Program-made: the position numbers and the translations under genes
Shown: one piece after another, positions 8,687-16,453 of the stretch
How the letters are laid out: each line of letters opens with the position of its first letter
Position numbering within the stretch: the stretch's first letter is position 1
Notes under the pieces: model-generated
Database searches by the model: none
Told to the model about the DNA's origin: nothing
The model's input: only the letters and a program-made list of their open reading frames with translations
From: Prauserella flavalba
GTDB taxonomy: Bacteria > Actinomycetota > Actinomycetes > Mycobacteriales > Pseudonocardiaceae
Assembly: GCF_003202235.1 (NCBI RefSeq)
Contig: NZ_MASU01000005.1
Coordinates: forward strand, 806,001 to 870,000
DNA: 64,000 nt
Direction of reading: 5' to 3'

Positions 8687-9436
8687 TCAGGCGCTCGCCC
8701 TGCGGATGGCTTTCGTGCCGATCCACAGTCCGAGCACGCCGACCGCCGCGGCCGCCAGCAACCCGTAGCCGACGGTGGCCGACACCAGCTCGCCGTTGAA
8801 CAGCGCCCGCTCGGCGTCCACCACGTAGGTCAGTGGGTTGAGGTGGGAAGCCACGCGCAGCCACTCCGGCGCCTCGTCGATCGGCAGCAGGATGCCGGCG
8901 AGCAACAGCAGCGGGAACAGCAGTGTCTGCTGCACCGCCCAGAACATCCACTCCGTGTTCCGCGCCGCGAGCGCCAGCGTGTAGGACAGCGAACCCAGCC
9001 CGACGCAGAACAGCGCGAGGATCGCGAGGGCGACCAGCGCGCCGCCGACGTGCAACTCGAAGCCGAACGGGATCGTGACCAGCACGATGAGCACGGCCTG
9101 CGCGAACATAGGCACGATCTCCTTGAGCGCGCGGCCCACGATCAGCGCCGGTCTGCTCAGCGGCGAGACGAGCATCCGTTCGTGCGAACCGGTCTGGATC
9201 TCGAACAGCAGGTTCGAGCCGGTCGCCGACGTGCCGAACAGACACGACATCACCACGATGCCGGGCACGAACCACTGCAGCGCCGAGCCGCCGTCGGTGT
9301 CCGGCAGCAGCGGCGCGAACAGCGCGAGGAACAGCAACGGCTGGAGCATCGAGAAGATCACGGAGAACGGGTCGCGCAGCACGGGCCGCAGCTCTCGGCT
9401 GAAGACCGTGGCCGTGTCGGTGGCGAAGGTGGTCAT
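8687..9436 (-). CDS. ABC-2 type transporter permease (DrrB-like)
   Basis: A 249-residue ABC2_membrane protein with six predicted hydrophobic helices. It opens FSRELRPVLRDPFSVIFSMLQP, as in daunorubicin-exporter DrrB and other lipid or drug exporters. It pairs with the ATPase whose TGA overlaps this ATG by 4 nt. The complex probably extrudes a lipophilic compound; the cargo cannot be told from sequence. The stop lies a few bases beyond the bidirectional hairpin at 8628-8680. Confidence 0.9.
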   Translation of the reverse strand: MTTFATDTATVFSRELRPVLRDPFSVIFSMLQPLLFLALFAPLLPDTDGGSALQWFVPGIVVMSCLFGTSATGSNLLFEIQTGSHERMLVSPLSRPALIVGRALKEIVPMFAQAVLIVLVTIPFGFELHVGGALVALAILALFCVGLGSLSYTLALAARNTEWMFWAVQQTLLFPLLLLAGILLPIDEAPEWLRVASHLNPLTYVVDAERALFNGELVSATVGYGLLAAAAVGVLGLWIGTKAIRRASA

Positions 9437-10428
9437 GCCGCACGCTCCTGGGTGCCGGCACCCGCGCTCTCCTCGCGGAGGCTGCGCCCGGTGAGGTTGA
9501 GGAAGACGTCGTCGAGGGTCGGCCTGGCGACCTCCACGCTCGCGACGGGGATGTGGGCCTCGTCGAAGCCACGCAGCAGCTTCGGGGTCAGCCGGGCGCC
9601 GCCGTCGATCCGGATCTCCAGACGGGTGCCGGTGCGCTCGGTCTGCGCGCCCTCGGCGATGCCCAGTGCCCGCGCCTCGGCGCGCTCGGCCTCCTGCTCG
9701 TGGTCGAACTCCAGCGTGATCCGGTCGCCGGCGTGTGCCGCCTTGAGCCGGGCGGGGGTGTCGTCGGCGATGACGCGGCCGTGGTCGATCACCACCACCC
9801 GCTCGGCGAGCTGGTCGGCCTCCTCGAGGTAGTGCGTCGTGAGCACCATCGTGGTGCCTTGCTCGGCGCGCAGCCGTCGCACGTGCTCGGCGAGGTTCGC
9901 CCGGTTCTGCGGGTCGAGCCCGGTCGACGGCTCGTCGAGGAACAGCAGCTCCGGCGCGTGGATGAGACCCATCGCGATGTCGAGGCGCCTGCGCTGCCCG
10001 CCGGAGAGCGAGGACACGACGCGGTCGGCGACGGCGCCGAGGTCGAGCGAGCCGACCAGCTCGTCCGCACGGGCCCGGGCGGCGGCCACGGTCATGCCGT
10101 ACGCCCGGCCCTGGCTCAGCAGCTCGTCGCGGGCCCGCTGGCTGTGCCCCGCGCCGTTGCCCTGGCCGATGTAGCCGATGCGGGCGCGCACGCCACGCGG
10201 GTCGCGGGTCACGTCGCGGCCCGCGACCTCGGCGGTGCCGGACGTGGGCCGCAGCAGCGTCGTGAGCATGCGCAGAGTGGTGGACTTCCCGGCGCCGTTG
10301 GGCCCGAGCAGTGCCACCAGCTCGCCTTCGTCGACGGTCAGGTCGAGCCCGCGCACCGCCTCGACCGTCCGCTTCTTGACGGTGAAGTGCCTGGTCAGTC
10401 CGCTCGTGCGGATCATGGTGGAAGTCAT
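9433..10428 (-). CDS. ABC transporter ATP-binding protein (DrrA-like)
   Basis: A 331-residue daunorubicin-resistance-type ATPase. It has Walker A LGPNGAGKST, signature LSGGQRRRLD, Walker B LLFLDEPSTGLDP, an H-loop in LTTHYLEEAD and the DUF4162-type C-terminal region ending ARPTLDDVFLNLTGRSL. I use ATG 10428. An ATG at 10416 and a GTG at 10458 are in frame, and none has a convincing Shine-Dalgarno, so the start is uncertain and the mRNA may have little or no leader. It partners with the permease downstream. The divergent WYL regulator 62 nt away is the obvious candidate controller. Confidence 0.9.
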   Translation of the reverse strand: MTSTMIRTSGLTRHFTVKKRTVEAVRGLDLTVDEGELVALLGPNGAGKSTTLRMLTTLLRPTSGTAEVAGRDVTRDPRGVRARIGYIGQGNGAGHSQRARDELLSQGRAYGMTVAAARARADELVGSLDLGAVADRVVSSLSGGQRRRLDIAMGLIHAPELLFLDEPSTGLDPQNRANLAEHVRRLRAEQGTTMVLTTHYLEEADQLAERVVVIDHGRVIADDTPARLKAAHAGDRITLEFDHEQEAERAEARALGIAEGAQTERTGTRLEIRIDGGARLTPKLLRGFDEAHIPVASVEVARPTLDDVFLNLTGRSLREESAGAGTQERAA

Positions 10429-10490
10429 GGGAACCACGCTAAAGTCCACTCCGGCCACTTCTTGACCGCAATGAGGGCGAACCTGGAGTC

Positions 10491-11471
10491 ATGGCGAACA
10501 CGAGTGCACGGATGCTGCGGCTGCTGTCGCTGCTGCAGACCCATCGGTACTGGCCGGGCAGCGAACTCGCCGGTCGGCTGGAGGTCAGCGAACGGACGCT
10601 GCGCCGCGACATCGACCGGCTGCGCGAACTCGGCTACCCGGTCGACGCCAGCCGCGGCGTCGCGGGCGGCTACCAGCTGCGGTCCGGGGCCGCGATGCCG
10701 CCGCTGCTAGTCGACGACGAGGAGGCCGTCGCGATCGCCGTCGGCCTGCGCACGGCGGCGGGTGGCGCGATCGACGGCATCGAGGAGATCTCGGTGCGCG
10801 CGCTGAGCAAGGTCATCCAGGTCATGCCGCCGCGGCTGCGGCGCCGGGTCGACGCGCTGCAGGCGTACACCGTCCCCGCGACGTTCACGGGCGGTCCCAC
10901 CGTCGACGCCGCCGCCCTCACGGTGCTCGCCCAGGCCTGCCGCGACGACGAACGCCTGCGGTTCTCCTACACGGCGCGGGACGGCGAACGGACGTCCCGC
11001 CTGGTGGAGCCACACCGGCTCGTGTCACTGGGCCGCCGGTGGTACCTGGTGGCGTGGGACGCGGAGAAGCACGGCTGGCGCACCTTCCGCGTCGACCGGC
11101 TCACCGAGCCGACGACGACGGGGGCGAGGTTCCGGCAGCGGGAGCTGCCGGGAGGGGACGCCGCGGAGTTCGTGCGGCAGCAGGTGCACGTGGTGCCCAC
11201 GCAGTACGAGGCCGTCCTGCTCGTGCGGGCGCCCGCCGAGCACGTGGCGCGGACGGTGCAGCGCTGGGGAGTCGTGGAGCCGGAGGGGGAGGAGTCGTGC
11301 CGGCTGACGATGAACGTCGACAGCTTCGAATGGCCGGTGCTCGTGCTGGCCTCGATCGGGGCCGACTTCGAGGTCGTGGGCCCGCCGGAGCTGCGCGAGT
11401 ACCTGCGCGAGACAGGGGAGCGGCTGCTCAGGGGCGCGGCCGCGGGTCGGGACGGACGGGCTACGTCATGA
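10491..11471 (+). CDS. HTH/WYL-domain transcriptional regulator
   Basis: A 326-residue regulator. An N-terminal DeoR/HTH_11 winged helix spans about residues 5-60 (LAGRLEVSERTLRRDIDRLRELGYPV). A WYL ligand-sensing domain is centred on RRWYLVAWDAEKHGWRTFRVDRL and is followed by a WCX-like C-terminal extension. WYL proteins sense nucleotides or other small ligands and may repress or activate. ATG 10491 has CTGGAG just upstream. Being divergent from the DrrAB-type exporter, it probably controls that operon, by inference from position. Its 3' end overlaps the DUF5703 gene tail-to-tail by 11 nt. Confidence 0.9.
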   Translation: MANTSARMLRLLSLLQTHRYWPGSELAGRLEVSERTLRRDIDRLRELGYPVDASRGVAGGYQLRSGAAMPPLLVDDEEAVAIAVGLRTAAGGAIDGIEEISVRALSKVIQVMPPRLRRRVDALQAYTVPATFTGGPTVDAAALTVLAQACRDDERLRFSYTARDGERTSRLVEPHRLVSLGRRWYLVAWDAEKHGWRTFRVDRLTEPTTTGARFRQRELPGGDAAEFVRQQVHVVPTQYEAVLLVRAPAEHVARTVQRWGVVEPEGEESCRLTMNVDSFEWPVLVLASIGADFEVVGPPELREYLRETGERLLRGAAAGRDGRATS

Positions 11472-11685
11472 GGCCGGGCAGGCCCACCGCCGCCCGGCTG
11501 CGCCGCCTGCGCAGCCACACCCTGCGGGTTCCGTCCGAGTAGAGCCGTACGTTCGACAGCTCCCAACCGGAGAACTCGGCCTGGATGGAGAGCTGTACGG
11601 CCGCGGTGACTCGGGAGAGGCCGGGGGGAAGCTGCACCCGGCGGTACTCCCAGTCCTCGTCGACCACCGCTTCCGCTTGTGTCAT
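11461..11685 (-). CDS. DUF5703 family protein
   Basis: A 74-residue basic protein with the DUF5703 pattern: DEDWEYRRVQLPPGLSR, then AEFSGWELSNVRLYSDGTRR and an arginine-rich WLRRRRSR tail. The family is confined to actinobacteria and has no known function. Its ATG overlaps the TGA of the lipoprotein gene upstream (ATGA), so the pair is translationally coupled. It is small, but its codon use and strong family resemblance make it credible. Confidence 0.8.
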   Translation of the reverse strand: MTQAEAVVDEDWEYRRVQLPPGLSRVTAAVQLSIQAEFSGWELSNVRLYSDGTRRVWLRRRRSRAAVGLPGLMT

Positions 11686-12713
11686 AGAGCGATCACCTGG
11701 ATCCCTTCTCCGGCTGCCGAGCCGACGACGACCCGTGACGTCCGTTCGTCGACCGTAACCGAATTCGGCTGCCGAACGGTGGGTAGCCGGAACTTTTCTG
11801 TGGGCTCACCGCCCCGCACGTCGAAGCCCACCACCTCGTTGCGCTCGGTCAGTGTCACCCAGACGAGGTGCCGTTTCGCGTCGTAGGCGATCCCGTAGAT
11901 CCCACCCGGCACCGGGTAGCGCTGGCGCAGCAGCAGCGGATCGGTCCCGAAGGCGAGCAGGCTGTCGCCGCGGGTGTCGGCGACGAGCACCCGACCGTAG
12001 GAGTCGACGACCGCGTTGGTGGCGCCGTCACCGGCCCGCAGGCCCTCGCCGATCGAGCCGTCCTCGACGTCCACGGTGAACACGGCCGTGCGGAGCCGGT
12101 CCAGCACGAGGGTCGCGTCGCCTGCCACGAGCACGTCGTCGGCGCTGTAGAGGCCGCCGGTGATCGTCGTGGCGGCCCGGTCGCCGTCGAGCACCTCGAC
12201 GGCCTTGCGGTCGCGCACGGCCACCAGCGTCCGCCCGTCCCTGACCGCGGTGGCGGCGGGCTTGCCCTTGATGTCGACGGTGCGCACCTCGCCCGACGGC
12301 AGTGCGATGCGCGCGAGCTTGCCCGCACCGGGCAGGCTCGCCAGCAGCTCGCCGTCGGCCGGGGTCAGCTCCTCCGCGGGAGCCGGCAGCTCGACCGACC
12401 TGGGCTTCGCGGTGAGGTCGTCGAGGTCGTAGAGCAGCACCGACGCGGGCTCGGCCAGCGCCACGGCGAGCGTCCCGCCGGAGGTGGCCAGGGTCGTCAC
12501 CTCGGCGCGCTGTGCGAGCACGCGGCCAGCGGGCTCGGCAGAGGGCTCCGGCGACGTGGCCGCGACGGCGGCCGTCGGGTTGGCGACGACCTGCAGGTCG
12601 TCTCCGCTGCCTCCTGCGGACGTGCAGCCGCTGACGAGCAGCGTTCCGGCAACGGCAACGACGGCGACCCGGCGCACACTGGGGGTGGGCCACCGCAAGG
12701 GGGCGGGAAACAC
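11682..12713 (-). CDS. Secreted lipoprotein with YncE/beta-propeller-like repeats
   Basis: About 343 residues. A basic N-terminus (RRVAVVAVAGTLL) leads to a lipobox LVSGC, so the mature protein would be lipid-anchored at Cys on the outer face of the membrane. The rest is a repetitive seven-bladed-propeller-like chain with recurring D-G/V-LVADTRGD and N-S-V-TVDERTSRVVVGSA elements typical of YncE/SMP-30-like proteins. The start is uncertain: GTG 12713 follows GGAGG closely and gives a 22-residue pre-lipobox stretch, while GTG 12737 and a later GTG are possible. It is coupled to DUF5703. Function unknown; a binding or scaffold role is a guess. Confidence 0.75.
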   Translation of the reverse strand: MFPAPLRWPTPSVRRVAVVAVAGTLLVSGCTSAGGSGDDLQVVANPTAAVAATSPEPSAEPAGRVLAQRAEVTTLATSGGTLAVALAEPASVLLYDLDDLTAKPRSVELPAPAEELTPADGELLASLPGAGKLARIALPSGEVRTVDIKGKPAATAVRDGRTLVAVRDRKAVEVLDGDRAATTITGGLYSADDVLVAGDATLVLDRLRTAVFTVDVEDGSIGEGLRAGDGATNAVVDSYGRVLVADTRGDSLLAFGTDPLLLRQRYPVPGGIYGIAYDAKRHLVWVTLTERNEVVGFDVRGGEPTEKFRLPTVRQPNSVTVDERTSRVVVGSAAGEGIQVIAL

Positions 12714-12783
12714 ACAGCCTCCGGAGGGGAAGAACACGGTTACCTACAGCATCCCGCAGCTTGGTGGTGACGTCACGTGGCCG

Positions 12784-13746
12784 TTACCTGGGCCACCGTT
12801 CCGGGTAACCGAACTCGATCCCGGACACGTCGTCGAGCGCGGCCCTGATGGCTGTGGGCAGTGTCAGCTCCTCGGCCGCCAGGGAACCGGACAGCTGGCC
12901 GGTGTCGCGGGCGCCGACCACCGGCGCGACGACGCCGGGCCGGTCGCGAACCCACGCCAGCGCCACCGCGAGCGGCGACGTGCCGAGCCCGTCGGCGGCC
13001 GTGGCGACAGCCTCCACGATCCGGCTCGCGCGCTCGGTGCGGTGCTGCTCGACGTAGCCGGCGTAGGTCGTGGACGCGCCGCGCGAATCGGCGGGCGTGC
13101 CCGTGCGGTACTTGCCCGTCAGGACCCCGCGGCCGAGCGGCGCCCACGGCAGCAGGCCGATGCCGTGATGGGCCGCGGCGGGCACCACCTCGCGCTCCAC
13201 GCCCCGCTCCAGCAGCGAGTACTCGACCTGGGTGGAGACGATCAGGCGCGGGCGGAGCGCGGCGGCCGTCGCGAGCTGCCAGCCGCAGTAGTTCGACACG
13301 CCGGCGTAGCGGACCTTGCCGCTGCTGACGGCGAAGTCGAGCGCGGACAGCGTCTCCTCCAGCGGCACGGTGCCGTCCCACGCGTGCAGCTGCCACAGGT
13401 CGACGTGGTCGACACCGAGCCTGCGCAGCGAGCCGTCCAGCGCGGTCAGCAGCGCGCCCCGGGAGGCGCCGCCGCCGAACGGGCCGTCGGTACGCCTGGC
13501 CACCGCCTTGGTCGCGAGCACCACGTCCTCGCGCGGCACCAGGTCGGCGAGCAGCGAGCCCAGGATCCGCTCGCACTCGCCCTCGGCGTAGATGTCGGCG
13601 GTGTCGACGAGCGTGCCGCCCGCGTCCACGAACGCGACGAGCTGGCTGGCGGCCTCTTCCGAGTCGGTGGCGGAACCCCAGGACATGGTCCCCAGTGCCA
13701 TGCGGGACACCTTCAGGCCAGAGGTGCCGAGCGGGCGGCTTTTCAT
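12784..13746 (-). CDS. Aldo/keto reductase
   Basis: A 320-residue NADPH-dependent reductase of the AKR superfamily with the full catalytic tetrad: Asp48, Tyr53 (DTADIY), Lys80 (LATK) and His121 (LWQLHAWD). Cofactor-binding elements GTSPLAVALAWV and GVVAPVVGARD lie near the C-terminus. The ATG at 13746 is 8 nt downstream of a minus-strand TAGGGT box (13755-13760), suggesting a leaderless or nearly leaderless transcript. It is divergent from the F420-type oxidoreductase. Its physiological carbonyl substrate is not deducible. Confidence 0.92.
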   Translation of the reverse strand: MKSRPLGTSGLKVSRMALGTMSWGSATDSEEAASQLVAFVDAGGTLVDTADIYAEGECERILGSLLADLVPREDVVLATKAVARRTDGPFGGGASRGALLTALDGSLRRLGVDHVDLWQLHAWDGTVPLEETLSALDFAVSSGKVRYAGVSNYCGWQLATAAALRPRLIVSTQVEYSLLERGVEREVVPAAAHHGIGLLPWAPLGRGVLTGKYRTGTPADSRGASTTYAGYVEQHRTERASRIVEAVATAADGLGTSPLAVALAWVRDRPGVVAPVVGARDTGQLSGSLAAEELTLPTAIRAALDDVSGIEFGYPERWPR

Positions 13747-13754
13747 GACTGCCC

Positions 13755-13823
13755 ACCCTATAGTTTGGCCATCCGGGCTCTTGACCAAGGCAAGTGTGGA
13801 CGCGATCAACCGCCCGATAGTGT
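13755..13823. promoter_or_regulatory. Divergent leaderless-type promoters for AKR and LLM genes
   Basis: TAGGGT on the minus strand (13760-13755) lies 8 nt before the AKR ATG, and TAGTGT on the plus strand (13818-13823) lies 8 nt before the LLM GTG 13832. Both spacings place transcription starts at or next to the start codon. No clear -35 elements are seen. Confidence 0.45.
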
Positions 13824-13831
13824 CGGCGACC

Positions 13832-14878
13832 GTGCGATTGGGATTGAACCTCGGATACTGGGGCGCGGGCAACGACGCGTCCAACTTGGCACTCGCCAAG
13901 CATGCCGACACCTTGGACTACTCGGTGGTGTGGGCCGCGGAGGCCTACGGCTCGGACGCCCCCACCGTGCTCGCGTTCGTGGCCGCGCAGACGTCGAAGA
14001 TCGACGTCGGCAGCGCGGTGCTGCAGATCCCGGCGCGGACACCCGCGGCCACCGCTATGACGGCCGCCACCCTCGACTCGCTCTCCGGCGGCCGGTTCCG
14101 GCTCGGTCTCGGCGTCTCGGGGCCCCAGGTCTCCGAGGGCTGGCACGGCGTGCGGTTCGGCTCGCCGCTCGGCCGCACCCGCGAGTACGTCGACATCGTG
14201 CGGATGGCGCTGCGGCGCGAACGGGTCCGCTACGACGGGAAGCACTTCCAGCTGCCGCTGCCCGACGGTCCCGGCAAGGCGCTCGCCCTCACCGTCCACC
14301 CCGTTCGCGACCACATTCCGACCTACCTGGCGGCGATCGGACCCCGCAACCTGGAGCTCACCGGCGAGATCGCCGACGGCTGGCTGCCGGTGTTCTTCTC
14401 GCCCGAGCACGCCGGTGAGCAGCTCGGCCACGTGCGTGCCGGCGCCGAGAAGGCGGGCCGGACGCTGGAGGGCTTCGACATCGCGCCCACCGTGCCGCTC
14501 GTGACCGGTGCCGACTGGCGCGTCTGCGCCGACGCCGTGCGCGGCTACGCGGCGCTGTACCTCGGCGGCATGGGCAGCAGGGAGAAGAACTTCTACAACC
14601 AGCTGGCCTGCCGGATGGGTTTCGAGGCGCAGGCCGCCGAGGTGCAGGAGAAATACCTCGCGAAGGACTACGCGGGCGCGATGGCCGCGGTGCCGCTCGA
14701 GTTCATCGACGCGACGTCGCTGCTGGGCCCGAAGGAGCGGATCGCCGAGCGCATGGCTGCCTACGCCGACGCCGGTGTCACCACGCTGACCGTCGCCATG
14801 TACGTCGCCGACGCCGAGGCCGGGGCCACCGCCCTGCGGACCGCGGCCGAGGCGCTCGACCTGGCCGGAGTCGCGTGA
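13832..14878 (+). CDS. LLM-class F420-dependent oxidoreductase
   Basis: A 348-residue luciferase-like monooxygenase-fold TIM barrel. It opens [21 protein letters not shown], contains [15 protein letters not shown] and [20 protein letters not shown], and has [21 protein letters not shown]. These are the conserved features of the actinobacterial F420-dependent subgroup, related to MSMEG_2516/Rv-type proteins. It would use reduced coenzyme F420 rather than FMN; the substrate is unknown. GTG 13832 is the first residue of the conserved N-terminus. Its TGA overlaps the uppP ATG by one base, so the two are coupled. Confidence 0.9.
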   Translation: MRLGLNLGYWGAGNDASNLALAKHADTLDYSVVWAAEAYGSDAPTVLAFVAAQTSKIDVGSAVLQIPARTPAATAMTAATLDSLSGGRFRLGLGVSGPQVSEGWHGVRFGSPLGRTREYVDIVRMALRRERVRYDGKHFQLPLPDGPGKALALTVHPVRDHIPTYLAAIGPRNLELTGEIADGWLPVFFSPEHAGEQLGHVRAGAEKAGRTLEGFDIAPTVPLVTGADWRVCADAVRGYAALYLGGMGSREKNFYNQLACRMGFEAQAAEVQEKYLAKDYAGAMAAVPLEFIDATSLLGPKERIAERMAAYADAGVTTLTVAMYVADAEAGATALRTAAEALDLAGVA

Positions 14879-15717
14879 TGGGCTGGTTCGAAGCACTGGT
14901 CCTCGGCCTCGTCCAGGGCCTCACCGAGTTCCTGCCGATCTCCTCCAGCGCCCACCTGCGGATCACCGCGGCGTTCGCAGGCTGGGACGACCCGGGCGCG
15001 GCGTTCACCGCGGTGACCCAGATCGGCACCGAGCTGGCGGTGCTGCTGTACTTCAGCCGCAAGATCGGCCGCATCATCTCGCACTGGTTCAAGTCGCTGT
15101 ACAACCGCGAGTACCGGCACGACCCGTACGCCAGGATGGGCTGGCTGATCATCGTCGGCTCGTTGCCGATCGCGGTGCTCGGACTGCTGTTCGAGGACGA
15201 GATCGAGCACACCTTCCGCGACCTGCGGATCACCGCGACCACCCTGATCGTGTTCGGTCTGCTGTTGCTGCTGGCCGACCGGATCGGACAGCAGCAGCGG
15301 GACCTCGACCACCTCACCGTCAAGCACGGCCTGGCGTTCGGGTTCTTCCAGGCGCTCGCGCTCATCCCCGGCGTCTCACGCTCGGGCGGCACGATCACCG
15401 GTGGGCTCTTCCTCGGCTACAAGCGCTCGGAGGCCGCTGAGTACTCCTTCCTGCTCGCGGTGCCCGCCGTCATGGCCTCGGGCTTCTACCAGCTCACCGA
15501 CATCGCGGCGGGGGAGGGACCCGCGTGGGGCCCGACCATCCTGGCGACGGTGGTGGCGTTCGGCGTCGGCTACGTGGTGATCGCCTGGCTGATGGCCTAC
15601 ATCAAGAAGAACAGCTTCCTGCCGTTCGTGATCTACCGCGTCGTGCTCGGCCTGCTGCTGCTCGCGCTGGTCTTCACCGGTGTCCTCGACCCCAACGCGG
15701 GACCGGCAGGTTCGTAG
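14878..15717 (+). CDS. uppP: Undecaprenyl-diphosphatase UppP (BacA)
   Basis: A 279-residue polytopic membrane enzyme that dephosphorylates undecaprenyl pyrophosphate to recycle the lipid carrier of peptidoglycan and other envelope polymers. Its overexpression confers bacitracin resistance. Both signature motifs are present: [11 protein letters not shown] (residues 17-27) and [17 protein letters not shown] around residue 165. ATG 14878 overlaps the preceding stop (TGATG) with CCGGAG 7 nt upstream. It is followed by the histidine phosphatase as in mycobacteria and streptomycetes. Confidence 0.97.
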   Translation: MGWFEALVLGLVQGLTEFLPISSSAHLRITAAFAGWDDPGAAFTAVTQIGTELAVLLYFSRKIGRIISHWFKSLYNREYRHDPYARMGWLIIVGSLPIAVLGLLFEDEIEHTFRDLRITATTLIVFGLLLLLADRIGQQQRDLDHLTVKHGLAFGFFQALALIPGVSRSGGTITGGLFLGYKRSEAAEYSFLLAVPAVMASGFYQLTDIAAGEGPAWGPTILATVVAFGVGYVVIAWLMAYIKKNSFLPFVIYRVVLGLLLLALVFTGVLDPNAGPAGS

Positions 15718-15724
15718 GAACCCG

Positions 15725-15730
15725 TAGGGT
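15725..15730 (+). promoter_or_regulatory. -10 box of a leaderless histidine phosphatase transcript
   Basis: TAGGGT at 15725-15730 is 6 nt upstream of GTG 15737, the spacing expected when transcription begins at the start codon. No -35 match is visible. Confidence 0.45.
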
Positions 15731-15736
15731 GGCCGT

Positions 15737-16453
15737 GTGGCAACTGTGATTCTGCTGCGGCACGGCCGCTCCACGGCCAACGGCTCGGGGGTGCTGGCCG
15801 GCCGCACCCCCCGGGTCGGTCTCGACGAGCGGGGCCGGGCCCAGGCCGAGGGGCTGGTCGACCGGCTGGCGGCGGTGCCGCTGGCAGCGCTCGTCACCTC
15901 GCCGCTGCTGCGGTGCAAGCAGACGCTCGGCCCGCTCGCGACCGCGCGCGGCCTCGACCGGCTCACCGAGCCCCGCCTGTCCGAAGTGGACTACGGCGAC
16001 TGGACGGGCAGGGAGCTCAAGACGCTCGTCAAGGAACCGCTGTGGCGCGTGGTGCAGGCGCACCCGTCCGCTGCGGTGTTCCCCGGCGGGGAGGGGCTCG
16101 CGAGCGTGCAGTCGCGGGCCGTCGCGGCCGTGCGCGAGCACGACGCGCGCATCACGGCCGAGCACGGCGACCACGCGGTGTGGCTGCTGTGCAGCCACGG
16201 CGACGTGATCAAGGCGCTGCTGGCCGACGCGCTCGGCCAGCACCTCGACGGCTTCCAGCGCATCGTCGTCGACCCCGGCTCGCTGTCGGTGGTGCGCTAC
16301 ACGGAGACGCGCCCGTTCGTGCTGCGCGTCAACGACCTCGCCGGTGACCTCAGCGGGATCGTGCCGCCGGAACCCAAGAAGCGGCGCAGGTCGAAGAAGC
16401 TGTCCTCTGATGCCGAGGTCGGAGGGTCGACGGGACGAAAGGAACGATCGTGA
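15737..16453 (+). CDS. Histidine phosphatase family protein (MSMEG_4193 type)
   Basis: A 238-residue phosphatase of the histidine acid phosphatase/phosphoglycerate mutase superfamily. The phosphohistidine motif LRHGRST places catalytic His9 near the N-terminus, and the second histidine is in LLCSHGDVIKALL. The general acid region YGDWTGRELK is also present. Related actinobacterial proteins have acid-phosphatase activity, but the in vivo substrate is undefined. In mycobacteria this gene sits between uppP and a DUF3090 gene; here the following gene is an M3 peptidase whose GTG overlaps this TGA. Confidence 0.9.
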   Translation: MATVILLRHGRSTANGSGVLAGRTPRVGLDERGRAQAEGLVDRLAAVPLAALVTSPLLRCKQTLGPLATARGLDRLTEPRLSEVDYGDWTGRELKTLVKEPLWRVVQAHPSAAVFPGGEGLASVQSRAVAAVREHDARITAEHGDHAVWLLCSHGDVIKALLADALGQHLDGFQRIVVDPGSLSVVRYTETRPFVLRVNDLAGDLSGIVPPEPKKRRRSKKLSSDAEVGGSTGRKERS

